Notes under the pieces: model-generated | Databases searched by the model: none | Told to the model about the DNA's origin: nothing | Seen by the model: the letters and a program-made list of their open reading frames with translations, nothing else | Shown here: piece after piece, positions 1-6,437 of the stretch | How positions within the stretch are numbered: the stretch's first letter is position 1 | Layout of the letters: each line of letters starts with the position of its first letter | Made by a program: the position numbers and the translations under genes | DNA from: Chloroflexota bacterium | GTDB taxonomy: Bacteria > Chloroflexota > Anaerolineae > Ardenticatenales > Ardenticatenaceae | NCBI GenBank assembly: GCA_003520455.1 | Contig: DOUV01001028.1 | Coordinates: forward strand, 2,575-9,771 | Length of the DNA: 7,197 nucleotides | Reading direction: 5' to 3'

Positions 1-93
1 TACCAATTCGCCAACAGGATCCGGTAAGACACGTTTGCGGTCCACAGATCTTGAGTACGGCTTGATCGCCCGATCGGTGAACGCCTGCCGCCC

Positions 94-131
94 AAAAAAG
101 GAGGATCAACAGGCATTCACCTGGATCCTCC
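94..131 (-). terminator. Intrinsic terminator at the end of the opp operon
   Basis: Read on the minus strand, an 8-nt arm GGAGGATC (131-124) pairs perfectly with GATCCTCC (107-100). An inner CAGG/CCTG stem (123-120 with 113-110) is offset by a two-base bulge and closes a 6-nt loop. Six T residues (99-94) follow the stem directly. This is the classic Rho-independent layout and fits only leftward transcription. It lies about 130 nt beyond the oppF stop codon, so it is most simply the operon's final terminator. It could also be an attenuator for something further left, which cannot be judged here. Confidence 0.86.
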
Positions 132-155
132 GTCTTGTCTCGTTCGTTACCTGCC

Positions 156-184
156 TTCGTGGGAGAGTCAGCCGGTCTCACGAA
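156..184. repeat. Inverted repeat between the two terminator hairpins
   Basis: Arms TTCGTG (156-161) and CACGAA (179-184) are perfectly complementary. On the plus strand the stem can extend three more pairs with one G-U. There is no T tract on either side. It sits between the two stronger hairpins downstream of oppF and may simply be part of a structured 3' untranslated region. Confidence 0.4.
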
Positions 185-191
185 CACAAGC

Positions 192-222
192 GCCCCGGCG
201 AGAGAATTGCCCTCGCCGGGGC
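192..222 (-). terminator. Strong GC hairpin 3' of oppF
   Basis: An 11-bp perfect stem, GCCCCGGCGAG pairing with CTCGCCGGGGC (222-212 with 202-192 on the minus strand), encloses a 9-nt loop. It starts about 40 nt past the oppF stop. On the minus strand the stem is followed by a mixed GCTTGTGTTCG stretch, so the U tract is weak. On the plus strand there is none. It is probably a first, leaky terminator or a block to 3' exonucleases, backed up by the canonical terminator at 131-94. Confidence 0.68.
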
Positions 223-264
223 ACAGATGATTCAAGCTCCGCTGCCAGCAGCCGGCTTTCGGGC

Positions 265-1257
265 TCAGTGAACCTTGTGGCAGGCGACGTAGTGTCCCCC
301 GCCAGCATCTTTGAAGGGAGGCTCGGGCTCCTCACGACATACATCCATAACCACCGGACAGCGCGTGTGGAAGTGACAGCCCTTGGGCGGGTTCACCGGG
401 CTGGGGACATCACCCTCAAGAATAATCCGGGTGCGCTTCTCCTCCACCTCGGGATCAGGGATGGGGACTGCTGAGAGCAACGCCTGGGTGTACGGGTGCA
501 GCGGATTCTCGTACAGTTCCTGGCGCTCGGCGATCTCAACGATCTTGCCGAGGTACATCACCGCGACACGGTCCGAGATGTGGCGAACCACCGAGAGGTC
601 GTGAGCAATGAAGAGGTAGGTCAACCCGAACTGACGTTGGAGATCCTCCAACAAATTGATCACCTGGGCCGCGATCGAGACGTCCAGGGCCGAAATCGGC
701 TCGTCGCAGACGATGAAATCAGGGTTCACGGCCAAGGCCCGCGCCACCCCGATGCGCTGGCGCTGCCCGCCGGAGAATTCGTGGGGGTAGCGGTTAATAA
801 AATAGGGGTTGAGGCCCACGACCTGGAGCAACTCTTCGACGCGCTCGCGAGCCTCCTTGCCCTTCGCCAGCCCGTGTACCATTAGCGGCTCGGCGACGAT
901 ATTTCCCACCGTCATCCGCGGGTTCAGCGAAGCGTATGGGTCCTGGAAGATCATCTGCATGCGGCGGCGCATCCGGCGGAGCTGCTCGCCGCCGATGGTC
1001 GTCAGGTCCGTATCGTCAAAGTAGACGTGGCCGTCGGTCGGACGGTACAGTTGGAGAATCGCCCGGCCAGTCGTACTTTTGCCGCAGCCCGACTCACCCA
1101 CCAACCCCAACGTCTCGCCCCGGAGAATATCGAATGTAATTCCATCAACCGCCTTCACCGAGCCAACCTGTCGTTGGAGAATGATCCCCTCCGTGATCGG
1201 GAAATGCATCTCCAAACCCTCGACGCGAAGCAGGCGGTCTTTCCCATTGTTCGCCAT
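265..1257 (-). CDS. oppF: Peptide ABC transporter ATP-binding protein OppF/DppF
   Basis: One of the two cytoplasmic ATPases that power import through the OppB/OppC channel. In the 330-residue protein I see: Walker A GESGCGKS at 54-61, Q-loop Q105 in IFQDP, ABC signature FSGGQ at 161-165, Walker B ending FIVCDEP at 181-187, D-loop SALD, and switch histidine H219. The C-terminal oligopeptide-transporter tail (from about 245, [11 protein letters not shown]) carries Cys294, Cys300, Cys307 and Cys326. This spacing resembles the [4Fe-4S]-binding cysteines described for some DppD/OppD-type ATPases. OppF rather than OppD is inferred from its last position in the operon, the insertion before the core ([19 protein letters not shown]) and the [15 protein letters not shown] wording. 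The ATG at 1257 has AAGGA nine bases upstream. Length is normal for the family and no defect is seen. The transported substrate cannot be read from the ATPase. Confidence 0.95.
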   Translation of the reverse strand: MANNGKDRLLRVEGLEMHFPITEGIILQRQVGSVKAVDGITFDILRGETLGLVGESGCGKSTTGRAILQLYRPTDGHVYFDDTDLTTIGGEQLRRMRRRMQMIFQDPYASLNPRMTVGNIVAEPLMVHGLAKGKEARERVEELLQVVGLNPYFINRYPHEFSGGQRQRIGVARALAVNPDFIVCDEPISALDVSIAAQVINLLEDLQRQFGLTYLFIAHDLSVVRHISDRVAVMYLGKIVEIAERQELYENPLHPYTQALLSAVPIPDPEVEEKRTRIILEGDVPSPVNPPKGCHFHTRCPVVMDVCREEPEPPFKDAGGGHYVACHKVH

Positions 1258-1284
1258 AGGTTTCAGTCCTTGCCTGTCAGGTGG

Positions 1285-1299
1285 GAGGCACAGAGCCTC
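1285..1299 (-). repeat. Small hairpin in the oppD-oppF gap
   Basis: Five-base arms GAGGC and GCCTC enclose a 5-nt loop, ending 27 nt upstream of the oppF start codon. The 121-nt gap (1258-1378) otherwise shows no clear promoter or small gene. The hairpin may influence oppF translation or mRNA stability, but stems this short are common by chance in GC-rich DNA. Confidence 0.28.
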
Positions 1300-1378
1300 A
1301 AATAAATCTCACGATTCTGCTTGTTTGCGCACCACCGCCGGCACTGATCACGGTATCATCCGGTCCGCTGTGGTTCCA

Positions 1379-2389
1379 TCAAACGACGGCGTGGCGAGTG
1401 GCCGCCAAGACCTCAGCACCCTCCGGTTTGACCCAGCAGGCACTGCGGTGATTGGGGCCCACCGCCTCCAGGGGAGGATCTTCCTGAATGCACTTCGTGA
1501 TGACGAAGGGACAGCGCGCTGCAAAGGGGCATCCCTTGGGGTAATCGATCAAGTCGGGGGGGAGACCCTCGATCGGTGTGAGCCGCGCCTTGCGCCGCTC
1601 GTCAAGGCGCGGAATGCTCTGGAGCAGGCCGAGCGTGTACGGATGACGCGGGTTGGCGTACAGATCCTTCACCTGGCCCTCTTCCATGATCTGCCCGGCG
1701 TACATGACGATCACGCGCTCGGCCAGGCCGGCGAGGACGCCCAAATCGTGGGTGATCCAGATGATCGCCATGCCGATGCTCTCTTTGAGTTGCTGCACCA
1801 GGTCAATAATCTGGGCCTGGATCGTCACATCGAGCGCTGTGGTCGGCTCGTCGGCAATCAGCAGCTGCGGGTTACAGCTCAAGCCCATCGCGATCATCAC
1901 GCGCTGGCGCATCCCACCCGAGAATTGGTGTGGATAATTGTCTACGCGCTCCTCCGCCGCCGGAATGCCGACCATCTTGAGCAATTCGATGGTGCGATCG
2001 CGCGCCTGCGCCGAACTCATGCCCAGGTGCAGTTCCAGCGCCTCGCTGACCTGCTCCTCGATCGTCAGCACAGGATTGAGACTGGTCATCGGATCCTGGA
2101 AGATCATCGCGATGCGGTTGCCGCGCACCTCGCGCATCTCTTCCTCGTCGGCCTTGCGCAGGTCGCGCCCTTCGAAGATCACCTCACCCCTCGTGATCTT
2201 GCCCGGCGGCATGGGGATGAGGCGCATGACACTCATCACAGTGACACTCTTGCCCGAGCCCGACTCACCCACGATGCCGAGGGTCTCACCCTCATCCACG
2301 TGGAATGAGATTCCGTTCACCGCCCGAACCACTCCATCAGGCGTGAAGAACCTGGTTTCCAAATCTCGCACGTCCAGCAAGCGTGCCAA
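1379..2389 (-). CDS. oppD: Peptide ABC transporter ATP-binding protein OppD/DppD
   Basis: Partner ATPase of OppF. In the 336 residues: Walker A GESGSGKS at 41-48, Q98 in IFQDP, signature FSGGM at 156-160, Walker B LLIADEP at 176-182, D-loop TALD at 184-187, and H-loop H214. The C-terminal oligo_HPY region ([15 protein letters not shown] at 246-260) is followed by Cys287, Cys293, Cys300 and Cys318, the spacing linked to a [4Fe-4S] cluster in characterised DppD proteins. The start is a TTG at 2389. It is chosen because AAAGGAG (2403-2397) stands exactly 7 nt upstream and because [19 protein letters not shown] is the expected OppD N-terminus; no better ATG is available. [15 protein letters not shown] is typical of OppD/DppD and separates it from oppF. 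The gene lies 111 nt after oppC, which leaves room for a separate promoter. Confidence 0.95.
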   Translation of the reverse strand: MARLLDVRDLETRFFTPDGVVRAVNGISFHVDEGETLGIVGESGSGKSVTVMSVMRLIPMPPGKITRGEVIFEGRDLRKADEEEMREVRGNRIAMIFQDPMTSLNPVLTIEEQVSEALELHLGMSSAQARDRTIELLKMVGIPAAEERVDNYPHQFSGGMRQRVMIAMGLSCNPQLLIADEPTTALDVTIQAQIIDLVQQLKESIGMAIIWITHDLGVLAGLAERVIVMYAGQIMEEGQVKDLYANPRHPYTLGLLQSIPRLDERRKARLTPIEGLPPDLIDYPKGCPFAARCPFVITKCIQEDPPLEAVGPNHRSACWVKPEGAEVLAATRHAVV

Positions 2390-2396
2390 AGTGAGA

Positions 2397-2403
2397 CTCC
2401 TTT
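2397..2403 (-). promoter_or_regulatory. Strong ribosome binding site fixing the oppD TTG start
   Basis: AAAGGAG on the minus strand, 7 nt before the TTG codon at 2389-2387. It is the strongest Shine-Dalgarno match in the operon and is what makes the rare TTG start convincing. Confidence 0.8.
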
Positions 2404-2466
2404 CAAGAGAAGAAGCGTACAGTCCTCAGTGTGAAGGGCGTGCTCTGAGAATGATAACAGCGGCCT

Positions 2467-2495
2467 ATTGTCGCCGAAAACCGATTTTTTGTCAC
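2467..2495 (-). promoter_or_regulatory. Candidate internal promoter before oppD
   Basis: On the minus strand GTGACA (2495-2490, 5 of 6 to the -35 consensus) is followed after 17 nt by GACAAT (2472-2467, 4 of 6 to the -10 consensus). An alternative -10, TATCAT, lies a little further downstream but has a poor -35. The stretch is the most AT-rich part of a 111-nt gap between oppC and oppD. It could give oppDF extra transcription. The prediction is consensus matching by eye only. Confidence 0.3.
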
Positions 2496-2500
2496 ATCGC

Positions 2501-3490
2501 CTACTTGCCGCGCTCGCCGCGCGGATTCAGGGCCTCGTTGAGGCCATCCCCCACGAAGTTGAAAGCAAAGACAAGCACAGCTACCGCCAGGCCGGGCGCC
2601 CAGACCAGCCAGGGGGCCTCGGGCTTGCGCCAATAGCCCTGGAAGATCCCCTCCTGGATCATCGAGCCCCAGCTCGGCGTGGGCGGCTGAACACCGATTC
2701 CGAGAAAGCTAAAGGTGGCTTCCGCTAAAATGGCACCGCCAAGTCCCATGCTGACCGCAACAACCACCGGCGCGAGCGAGTTGGGCAACACATGATAGAG
2801 CAGAATCTTCCAGTCCGGAACCCCAACCGCTCGTGCCGCCTCGACGAAGGCCGTCTCGCGCACGCTGAGCACCTGGCCGCGCACGAGGCGCGCCAACCCG
2901 GCCCAGCCCACCAATCCCAGAGCAATCACCACGACCATAAACTCTGGCCAGCCGGCCCGGACGAATCCCTTGGCCCACGGCAGGGGCTTGAAGAGAGCCT
3001 CGACCCGCGGTCCCAGCGTAGAAGCGAGCAGAATGGCAAAGAGGGTCCCAGGAAAGGCAAAGAGTAAATCACTCAGCCGCATCACAACCGTATCGACCCA
3101 CCCGCGAAAATAGCCCGCGGCCAGCCCCAGTGTCATCCCCAACACCAGAGCCACAATGACTACCGAGGGTGCCACCACGAGAGCCGTACGCGCGGCATTG
3201 AGCATCCGGCTAAACTGGTCGCGTCCCAGACCATCAGTCCCGAGAAGATGCTGAAAGTCAGGCGCTTGCTCGGCGGGCGCGACGATAGCGCGGTAGTCGT
3301 AGGGCGCGATCCAGGCACCGAAGATCCCAACGAGCAGGAACCCAAAAATGACGACCACCCCCAGCACTGCGAAGATGTTCCGGCTAAAGCGCAACCAGAA
3401 CTCGAGCCAGGCGGGCCGAGGCGGCCGAAGGGTCTCGGCCGCCGGTGCGATGACAAGTCCTTGCCGAGCGGCGGGCACAAATTCTGTCAT
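2501..3490 (-). CDS. oppC: Peptide ABC transporter permease OppC/DppC
   Basis: Second membrane subunit forming the translocation channel with OppB. The 329-residue protein begins with an Ala/Pro-rich cytoplasmic segment. An OppC_N-type first helix follows (about 38-62, ending GAWIAPYDY), then the GTDGLGRDQFSRML motif (84-97) that marks OppC/DppC. Further hydrophobic helices lie near 102-126, 138-158, 183-200, 237-258 and 295-314, for six in total. The cytoplasmic EAA loop that docks on the ATPases is at about 213-242 (TAFVEAARAVGVPDWKILLY, then HVLPNSLAP). SFLGIGVQPPTPSWG (261-275) is a second family hallmark. The ATG at 3490 has only a weak AGG five bases upstream, so initiation may be poor or coupled to structure in the 66-nt gap after oppB. 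Length is slightly above 300, normal for OppC. Intact. Confidence 0.95.
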   Translation of the reverse strand: MTEFVPAARQGLVIAPAAETLRPPRPAWLEFWLRFSRNIFAVLGVVVIFGFLLVGIFGAWIAPYDYRAIVAPAEQAPDFQHLLGTDGLGRDQFSRMLNAARTALVVAPSVVIVALVLGMTLGLAAGYFRGWVDTVVMRLSDLLFAFPGTLFAILLASTLGPRVEALFKPLPWAKGFVRAGWPEFMVVVIALGLVGWAGLARLVRGQVLSVRETAFVEAARAVGVPDWKILLYHVLPNSLAPVVVAVSMGLGGAILAEATFSFLGIGVQPPTPSWGSMIQEGIFQGYWRKPEAPWLVWAPGLAVAVLVFAFNFVGDGLNEALNPRGERGK

Positions 3491-3512
3491 AATGCCTATG
3501 GGGTAAAAGCGG

Positions 3513-3531
3513 CCGGTGACTCAAACACCAG
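3513..3531 (-). repeat. Hairpin in the oppB-oppC gap
   Basis: On the minus strand CTGGTG and CACCGG can form a 6-bp stem (one G-U) around a 7-nt loop. It lies between the oppB stop and the weak oppC ribosome binding site. It may affect relative oppB/oppC expression; function is inferred only from position. Confidence 0.35.
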
Positions 3532-3556
3532 TCCCCAGTCTCTCATCCGCGGTCCC

Positions 3557-4486
3557 TCACCGATAGCGAATCCGCGGATCAACCAATGGATAGCCGATAT
3601 CGATCACCAGATTCGCGAGGGTGTAGGCGACCGCAACAATCAAAATGTTCGCCATGATGACGGGGTAATCGCGGGCAAAAAGCGCGTCCACCGTCAAGCG
3701 CCCGAACCCGGGGATCCCAAAGACGGTCTCGGTGATAAAGGCGCCTTCAACCAGCCCCCCCATCATCAGGCCAACGATCGTGAAGAGCGGAATGAATGCG
3801 TTGCGAAGCGCGTGACGCCCGATCACGACTGACTCGGGCAAGCCCTTGGCACGCGCGGTGCGCACATAGTCCTCGTCCAGCACCTCGCCCAGGTTCGCCC
3901 GAGTCTGGCGTGCGAAGACGGCGATCGGCCCAAAGGTGAGCACCAGGACCGGTAGGGCCGCGCTGCGGCTGAAAAGCCCGTTCCACCCCCCCGGTGGCAG
4001 GATGCGCAACCACCAGGCAAAGATCGCCAACAGAATCGGCGCGACAAAAAAGACCGGCAACGAGATACCCAGGACGACCCCCGACATGGTCAGGTAATCC
4101 AACAGCGTGTTGCGGCGTAGCGCTGCGATAACCCCGAGTGGGATGCCCACCAGCATCCCCAGCAGCATCGAAGCGACGTTGATCTGTACGGAGATCCAGA
4201 GGCCCCTGCGGATCAGCTCGGCCACCGGCTGGCCCCGGTATTTCAGCGACTCGCCGAAATCCCCGTGGAGGACCTTCCAGGCGTAGTCGCTATACTGGAC
4301 CAGCAACGGCCGGTCAAACCCGTGCTCGTGGCGGATGCGGGCGACGGCTTCGGGATTATTGCGCTGGCCAAACCACATCTGGACCGGATCGCCAGGACCA
4401 TAGAGTCCCAGGGTGAAGGTGAGAAGGCTCACCACCACCAACACCACCGGTAACCAGAGCAAGCGGCGAACGATGTACTTCGTCAT
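3557..4486 (-). CDS. oppB: Peptide ABC transporter permease OppB/DppB
   Basis: First inner-membrane subunit of the channel. Starting at the ATG at 4486 the protein has 309 residues and begins MTKYIVRRLLWLPVVLVVVS, the standard OppB N-terminus. AGGGA (4497-4493) lies 6 nt upstream. A GTG at 4519 would add 11 residues but has no family support. Hydrophobic helices lie near 9-28, 100-124, 136-160, 178-193, 232-255 and 275-297. The periplasmic loop holds the family motifs GDFGES (75-80) and a GFDRPLLVQY element (56-65). The EAA loop is at about 205-234 (DEDYVRTARAKGLPESVVIG, then RHALRNAFIP). It ends with LVDPRIRYR, the usual OppB C-terminus. It follows SBP2 by 68 nt. No truncation or frameshift is visible. 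Confidence 0.95.
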   Translation of the reverse strand: MTKYIVRRLLWLPVVLVVVSLLTFTLGLYGPGDPVQMWFGQRNNPEAVARIRHEHGFDRPLLVQYSDYAWKVLHGDFGESLKYRGQPVAELIRRGLWISVQINVASMLLGMLVGIPLGVIAALRRNTLLDYLTMSGVVLGISLPVFFVAPILLAIFAWWLRILPPGGWNGLFSRSAALPVLVLTFGPIAVFARQTRANLGEVLDEDYVRTARAKGLPESVVIGRHALRNAFIPLFTIVGLMMGGLVEGAFITETVFGIPGFGRLTVDALFARDYPVIMANILIVAVAYTLANLVIDIGYPLVDPRIRYR

Positions 4487-4506
4487 GGCGATTCCCTGCG
4501 GCGTGA

Positions 4507-4529
4507 GGCGTGAGGTCACCCATCACGCC
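4507..4529 (-). repeat. Inverted repeat upstream of oppB
   Basis: Perfect 7-base arms GGCGTGA (4507-4513) and TCACGCC (4523-4529) enclose a 9-nt loop that itself contains the palindrome GGTCACC. A direct repeat of GCGTGAG (4501-4507 and 4508-4514) overlaps one arm. It lies between the SBP2 stop and the oppB ribosome binding site, where it could lower read-through into the permease genes or bind a regulator. Confidence 0.42.
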
Positions 4530-4538
4530 GCCTGGCTG

Positions 4539-4553
4539 CGGTAGGGCCCACCG
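4539..4553 (-). repeat. Hairpin directly after the SBP2 stop codon
   Basis: On the minus strand CGGTGG and CTACCG form a 6-bp stem (one G-U) with a 3-nt loop, starting two bases after the SBP2 stop codon. There is no U tract, so it is not a full terminator. It would suit a stabilising or attenuating stem between the binding-protein gene and the permease genes, a known arrangement in importer operons such as mal. Confidence 0.42.
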
Positions 4554-4554
4554 A

Positions 4555-6297
4555 TTAGTGGCGAATCGACACGTACCTCATGCGCGGGACGATCGCCGCC
4601 GGGAAGATCATGTTCTGGACGTAGGGCTTCGTCAACCAGTACTGCTTCCCGTAGAAGAGCGGAACCCACGCACCATCGTCGAGGATCTTCTCCTCGGCCT
4701 GGTGGTAGAGGTCCATCCGCTTCTGCTCGTCGGTCTCGGTGCGCGCTGCCTCCAAAAGCTTATCAACGTCCGGGTTGCAATAGCCGCTGTGATTGTCTAG
4801 GCTGTCGCAGTGAAAGAGAATATCCAGGAAGTCCTGCGGATCAGGGTAGTCTGCAATCCAGCCGATGCTGTACATCTGGTACGGACTGGGCTTGCTATTG
4901 AGATCGCTCAAGAAGGTGGCAAACTCGGTCTGCTCGATGGCCACCTCGATCCCCAAATTCTGGCGCCACATCTCGGCCAGCGCCTCAATGGTCCGCGGCG
5001 CGGCACCCCCGGCCCCGCTGACATGCAACGTAACGTCAGGGAGGTTGCCCGCGTACTTGCTCTCCTGCAGAAGCTGCTTGGCGCGCTCCGGATCGAACCC
5101 GAGCCCTGTGACGTCGGGATTGGAACCGGGAATCTCGGGCGGCAAGATGCCCCTGGCAGGCTCGGCCAGTTCGCGTAAGACCACCGTGGACAGCGCATTC
5201 TTGTCGATCGCTAAATTAAAGGCCTGGCGCACCTTGACATCGTCGAAGGGAGGCTGCTGCGCGTTGAGGCCGATGTAGGAGATGCTCAGAACGTCGTCGA
5301 TGCTGAGTTCCTTGTTCAGCGGACTGGCCTTGTCGAGCACGCGGTCGATGTCGGCCAACCCGACCGGAGTCAGGTCCAGCTCATCCGTCTCGTAGCGGGT
5401 CATGGCCGAGCCGCCCGAGAGGGTGTAGGTGATCTGGTCCAGACTCGGCTTCGGATCACCATAATAGTTCGGGTTGGGCACGAGGACAACCTTCTCGCCG
5501 AAGGTGTACTCCTGGAGTTTGAATGGACCTGAGCCATTCGGATTCTTGCTTGCCCAACCACGCCCACCCTTCTCGACCGCCTCCTGATCCACCACAAAAG
5601 CTGTGGGGTAGGTGAGCTTCATCAAGAAGTAGACCTTGGGAGCGTCAATCTGGATGTCGAGGGTCTGATCATCCAAGACGCGCACACCGCTGACCTCGTT
5701 GGCCCGGCCGCTGAGCTTGTCCCGGCAGCCGACGATGTCGCCCAAATACGTGTCCGCCACCGGCGATTCCGTCGTCGCATCGCAGGCGCGCTCGAACGAG
5801 TATTTGAAGTCCTTCGCGGTAATCGGCTTGCCGTTGGCGAACTTGGCGTCCTGGCGGAGGGTGAACGTATAGAGGGTTCCGTTCTCGTCTGTCTTCCACT
5901 CGGTCGCGATGTCGGGCTGCAGGTTGAGATCGCGGTCAAGGGTCACCAGGCCACTGAAGATCTCGACGATGTACTCCGCCGAGCTGGCATCAGAGGTCAG
6001 GTGCGGGTCGAGCGTCACAGGCTCATCGCCGGGGAGGGATAGGGTGTTGCCAGCTTTGGTCGTGGGACCCGCCACGGCCGGCGCCGTTTGTTCCGGCGCG
6101 GGCGTGTTCCGGCTCTGGTTGCCTGATCGCTCGTCGGAGGTACCGGGCGCAGCTGGGGCCGGTGATTGTGGCCCGCTCAGGCTGATGGCGTTGTTGCGCA
6201 TGACAATCGCCCCAGCGGCGACAGCCACGCATGCGAAGGCCAGAATACAGAGGGTGCCGAGGATACCGATCGTCAGGAGCCACTGATTGCGATTCAT
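4555..6297 (-). CDS. oppA: Family 5 extracellular solute-binding protein (OppA-like, SBP2)
   Basis: Captures the ligand, probably a peptide, outside the cell and hands it to OppBC. The 580-residue protein has a hydrophobic helix at about 6-33 and a Pro/Ala/Ser/Thr/Gly-rich linker at about 40-85. The SBP_bac_5 fold runs from about 86 to 575. Family signatures seen are EPVTLDPHLTSDASSAEYI (92-110), DIATEWKTDENGTLYTFTLR (129-148), FANGKPITAKDFKYSFERA (153-171), VRQAFNLAIDKNAL (356-369), ERAKQLLQE (404-412), a GWIADYPDPQDFL block (479-491) and a final WVPLFYGKQYWL region (544-555). No convincing lipobox precedes Cys17 or Cys23, so it is more likely anchored by an uncleaved helix or released by a signal peptidase than lipidated. 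ATG 6297 is supported by GGAG five bases upstream. It heads the oppBCDF cluster and has its own likely promoter. The symbol reflects family and position; ligand specificity is unknown. Confidence 0.93.
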   Translation of the reverse strand: MNRNQWLLTIGILGTLCILAFACVAVAAGAIVMRNNAISLSGPQSPAPAAPGTSDERSGNQSRNTPAPEQTAPAVAGPTTKAGNTLSLPGDEPVTLDPHLTSDASSAEYIVEIFSGLVTLDRDLNLQPDIATEWKTDENGTLYTFTLRQDAKFANGKPITAKDFKYSFERACDATTESPVADTYLGDIVGCRDKLSGRANEVSGVRVLDDQTLDIQIDAPKVYFLMKLTYPTAFVVDQEAVEKGGRGWASKNPNGSGPFKLQEYTFGEKVVLVPNPNYYGDPKPSLDQITYTLSGGSAMTRYETDELDLTPVGLADIDRVLDKASPLNKELSIDDVLSISYIGLNAQQPPFDDVKVRQAFNLAIDKNALSTVVLRELAEPARGILPPEIPGSNPDVTGLGFDPERAKQLLQESKYAGNLPDVTLHVSGAGGAAPRTIEALAEMWRQNLGIEVAIEQTEFATFLSDLNSKPSPYQMYSIGWIADYPDPQDFLDILFHCDSLDNHSGYCNPDVDKLLEAARTETDEQKRMDLYHQAEEKILDDGAWVPLFYGKQYWLTKPYVQNMIFPAAIVPRMRYVSIRH

Positions 6298-6299
6298 AC

Positions 6300-6313
6300 A
6301 CTCTCCGGAGAGT
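6300..6313 (-). promoter_or_regulatory. Perfect 14-bp palindrome containing the SBP2 ribosome binding site
   Basis: ACTCTCCGGAGAGT reads identically on both strands and ends three bases before the SBP2 start codon. The GGAG used as Shine-Dalgarno is inside it. As RNA it can form only a 5-bp stem with a CCGG loop, which would partly hide the ribosome binding site. As DNA it has the symmetry of an operator for a dimeric repressor. Either role is an inference; the palindrome itself is certain. Confidence 0.5.
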
Positions 6314-6339
6314 TCCTAGCGCGAGGCTTGGGTGAACCC

Positions 6340-6361
6340 GCCGGGTACGATCCGCACCGGC
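6340..6361 (-). repeat. Leader hairpin upstream of SBP2
   Basis: On the minus strand GCCGGTGCG pairs with CGTACCCGGC as a 9-bp stem with one G-U, one bulged C and a GAT triloop. It lies in the 128-nt gap between SBP1 and SBP2, downstream of the predicted transcription start. I recognise no known riboswitch core in this leader. Confidence 0.4.
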
Positions 6362-6381
6362 TGGGCGCTCACGAGATCCAA

Positions 6382-6394
6382 GACCCTCAGGGTC
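6382..6394 (-). repeat. GACCC-TGA-GGGTC inverted repeat near the predicted transcript start
   Basis: Perfect 5-bp arms flank a 3-nt centre; the symmetry extends imperfectly to 6378-6398. It begins about 14 nt downstream of the predicted -10 box. That is a typical place for a repressor operator, and also possible for a 5' mRNA stem. There is no T tract, so it is not a terminator for SBP1. Confidence 0.4.
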
Positions 6395-6407
6395 CAGGTT
6401 AGCCTAT

Positions 6408-6437
6408 ACAATAGCACATGCTTTTTCAACATGTCAA
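6408..6437 (-). promoter_or_regulatory. Sigma70-type promoter for SBP2-oppBCDF
   Basis: On the minus strand a perfect -35 hexamer TTGACA (6437-6432) is separated by 18 nt from TATTGT (6413-6408), which matches 4 of 6 bases of the -10 consensus. An alternative reading is TTGAAA at the next position with TATAGG 15 nt on. The surrounding stretch is locally AT-rich. Transcription would start near 6401 and give a leader of about 100 nt. The -35 box overlaps the last codons of SBP1, so the SBP2-led operon can be expressed separately from SBP1. Confidence 0.6.

Noticed and set aside
1..93. Minus-strand peptide to the left of the terminator (RAIKPYSRSVDRKRVLP) that vaguely recalls an acyl-CoA dehydrogenase N-terminus
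   Set aside because: All three minus frames are open over this short stretch and the frame starts at a TGA. There is no ATG and no ribosome binding site. It is too short to separate from chance.
2..270. A plus-strand frame open from the left edge to 270
   Set aside because: It runs through the two terminator hairpins and has no domain resemblance. It stays open probably because the region is GC-rich.
1079..2308. A 409-codon open frame on the plus strand opposite oppF and oppD
   Set aside because: It lies entirely antisense to two well-supported ATPase genes and the gap between them. The translation is Arg/His/Asp-rich without family motifs, as expected for a shadow frame in GC-rich DNA.
3248..3832. 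A 194-codon plus-strand open frame across oppC and oppB
   Set aside because: Antisense to two permease genes and the gap between them, low-complexity composition and no recognisable motif or ribosome binding site.
4487..4519. Earlier GTG start for oppB at 4519
   Set aside because: The ATG at 4486 has a well-spaced AGGGA and gives the normal OppB N-terminus. The extra 11 residues have no family support.
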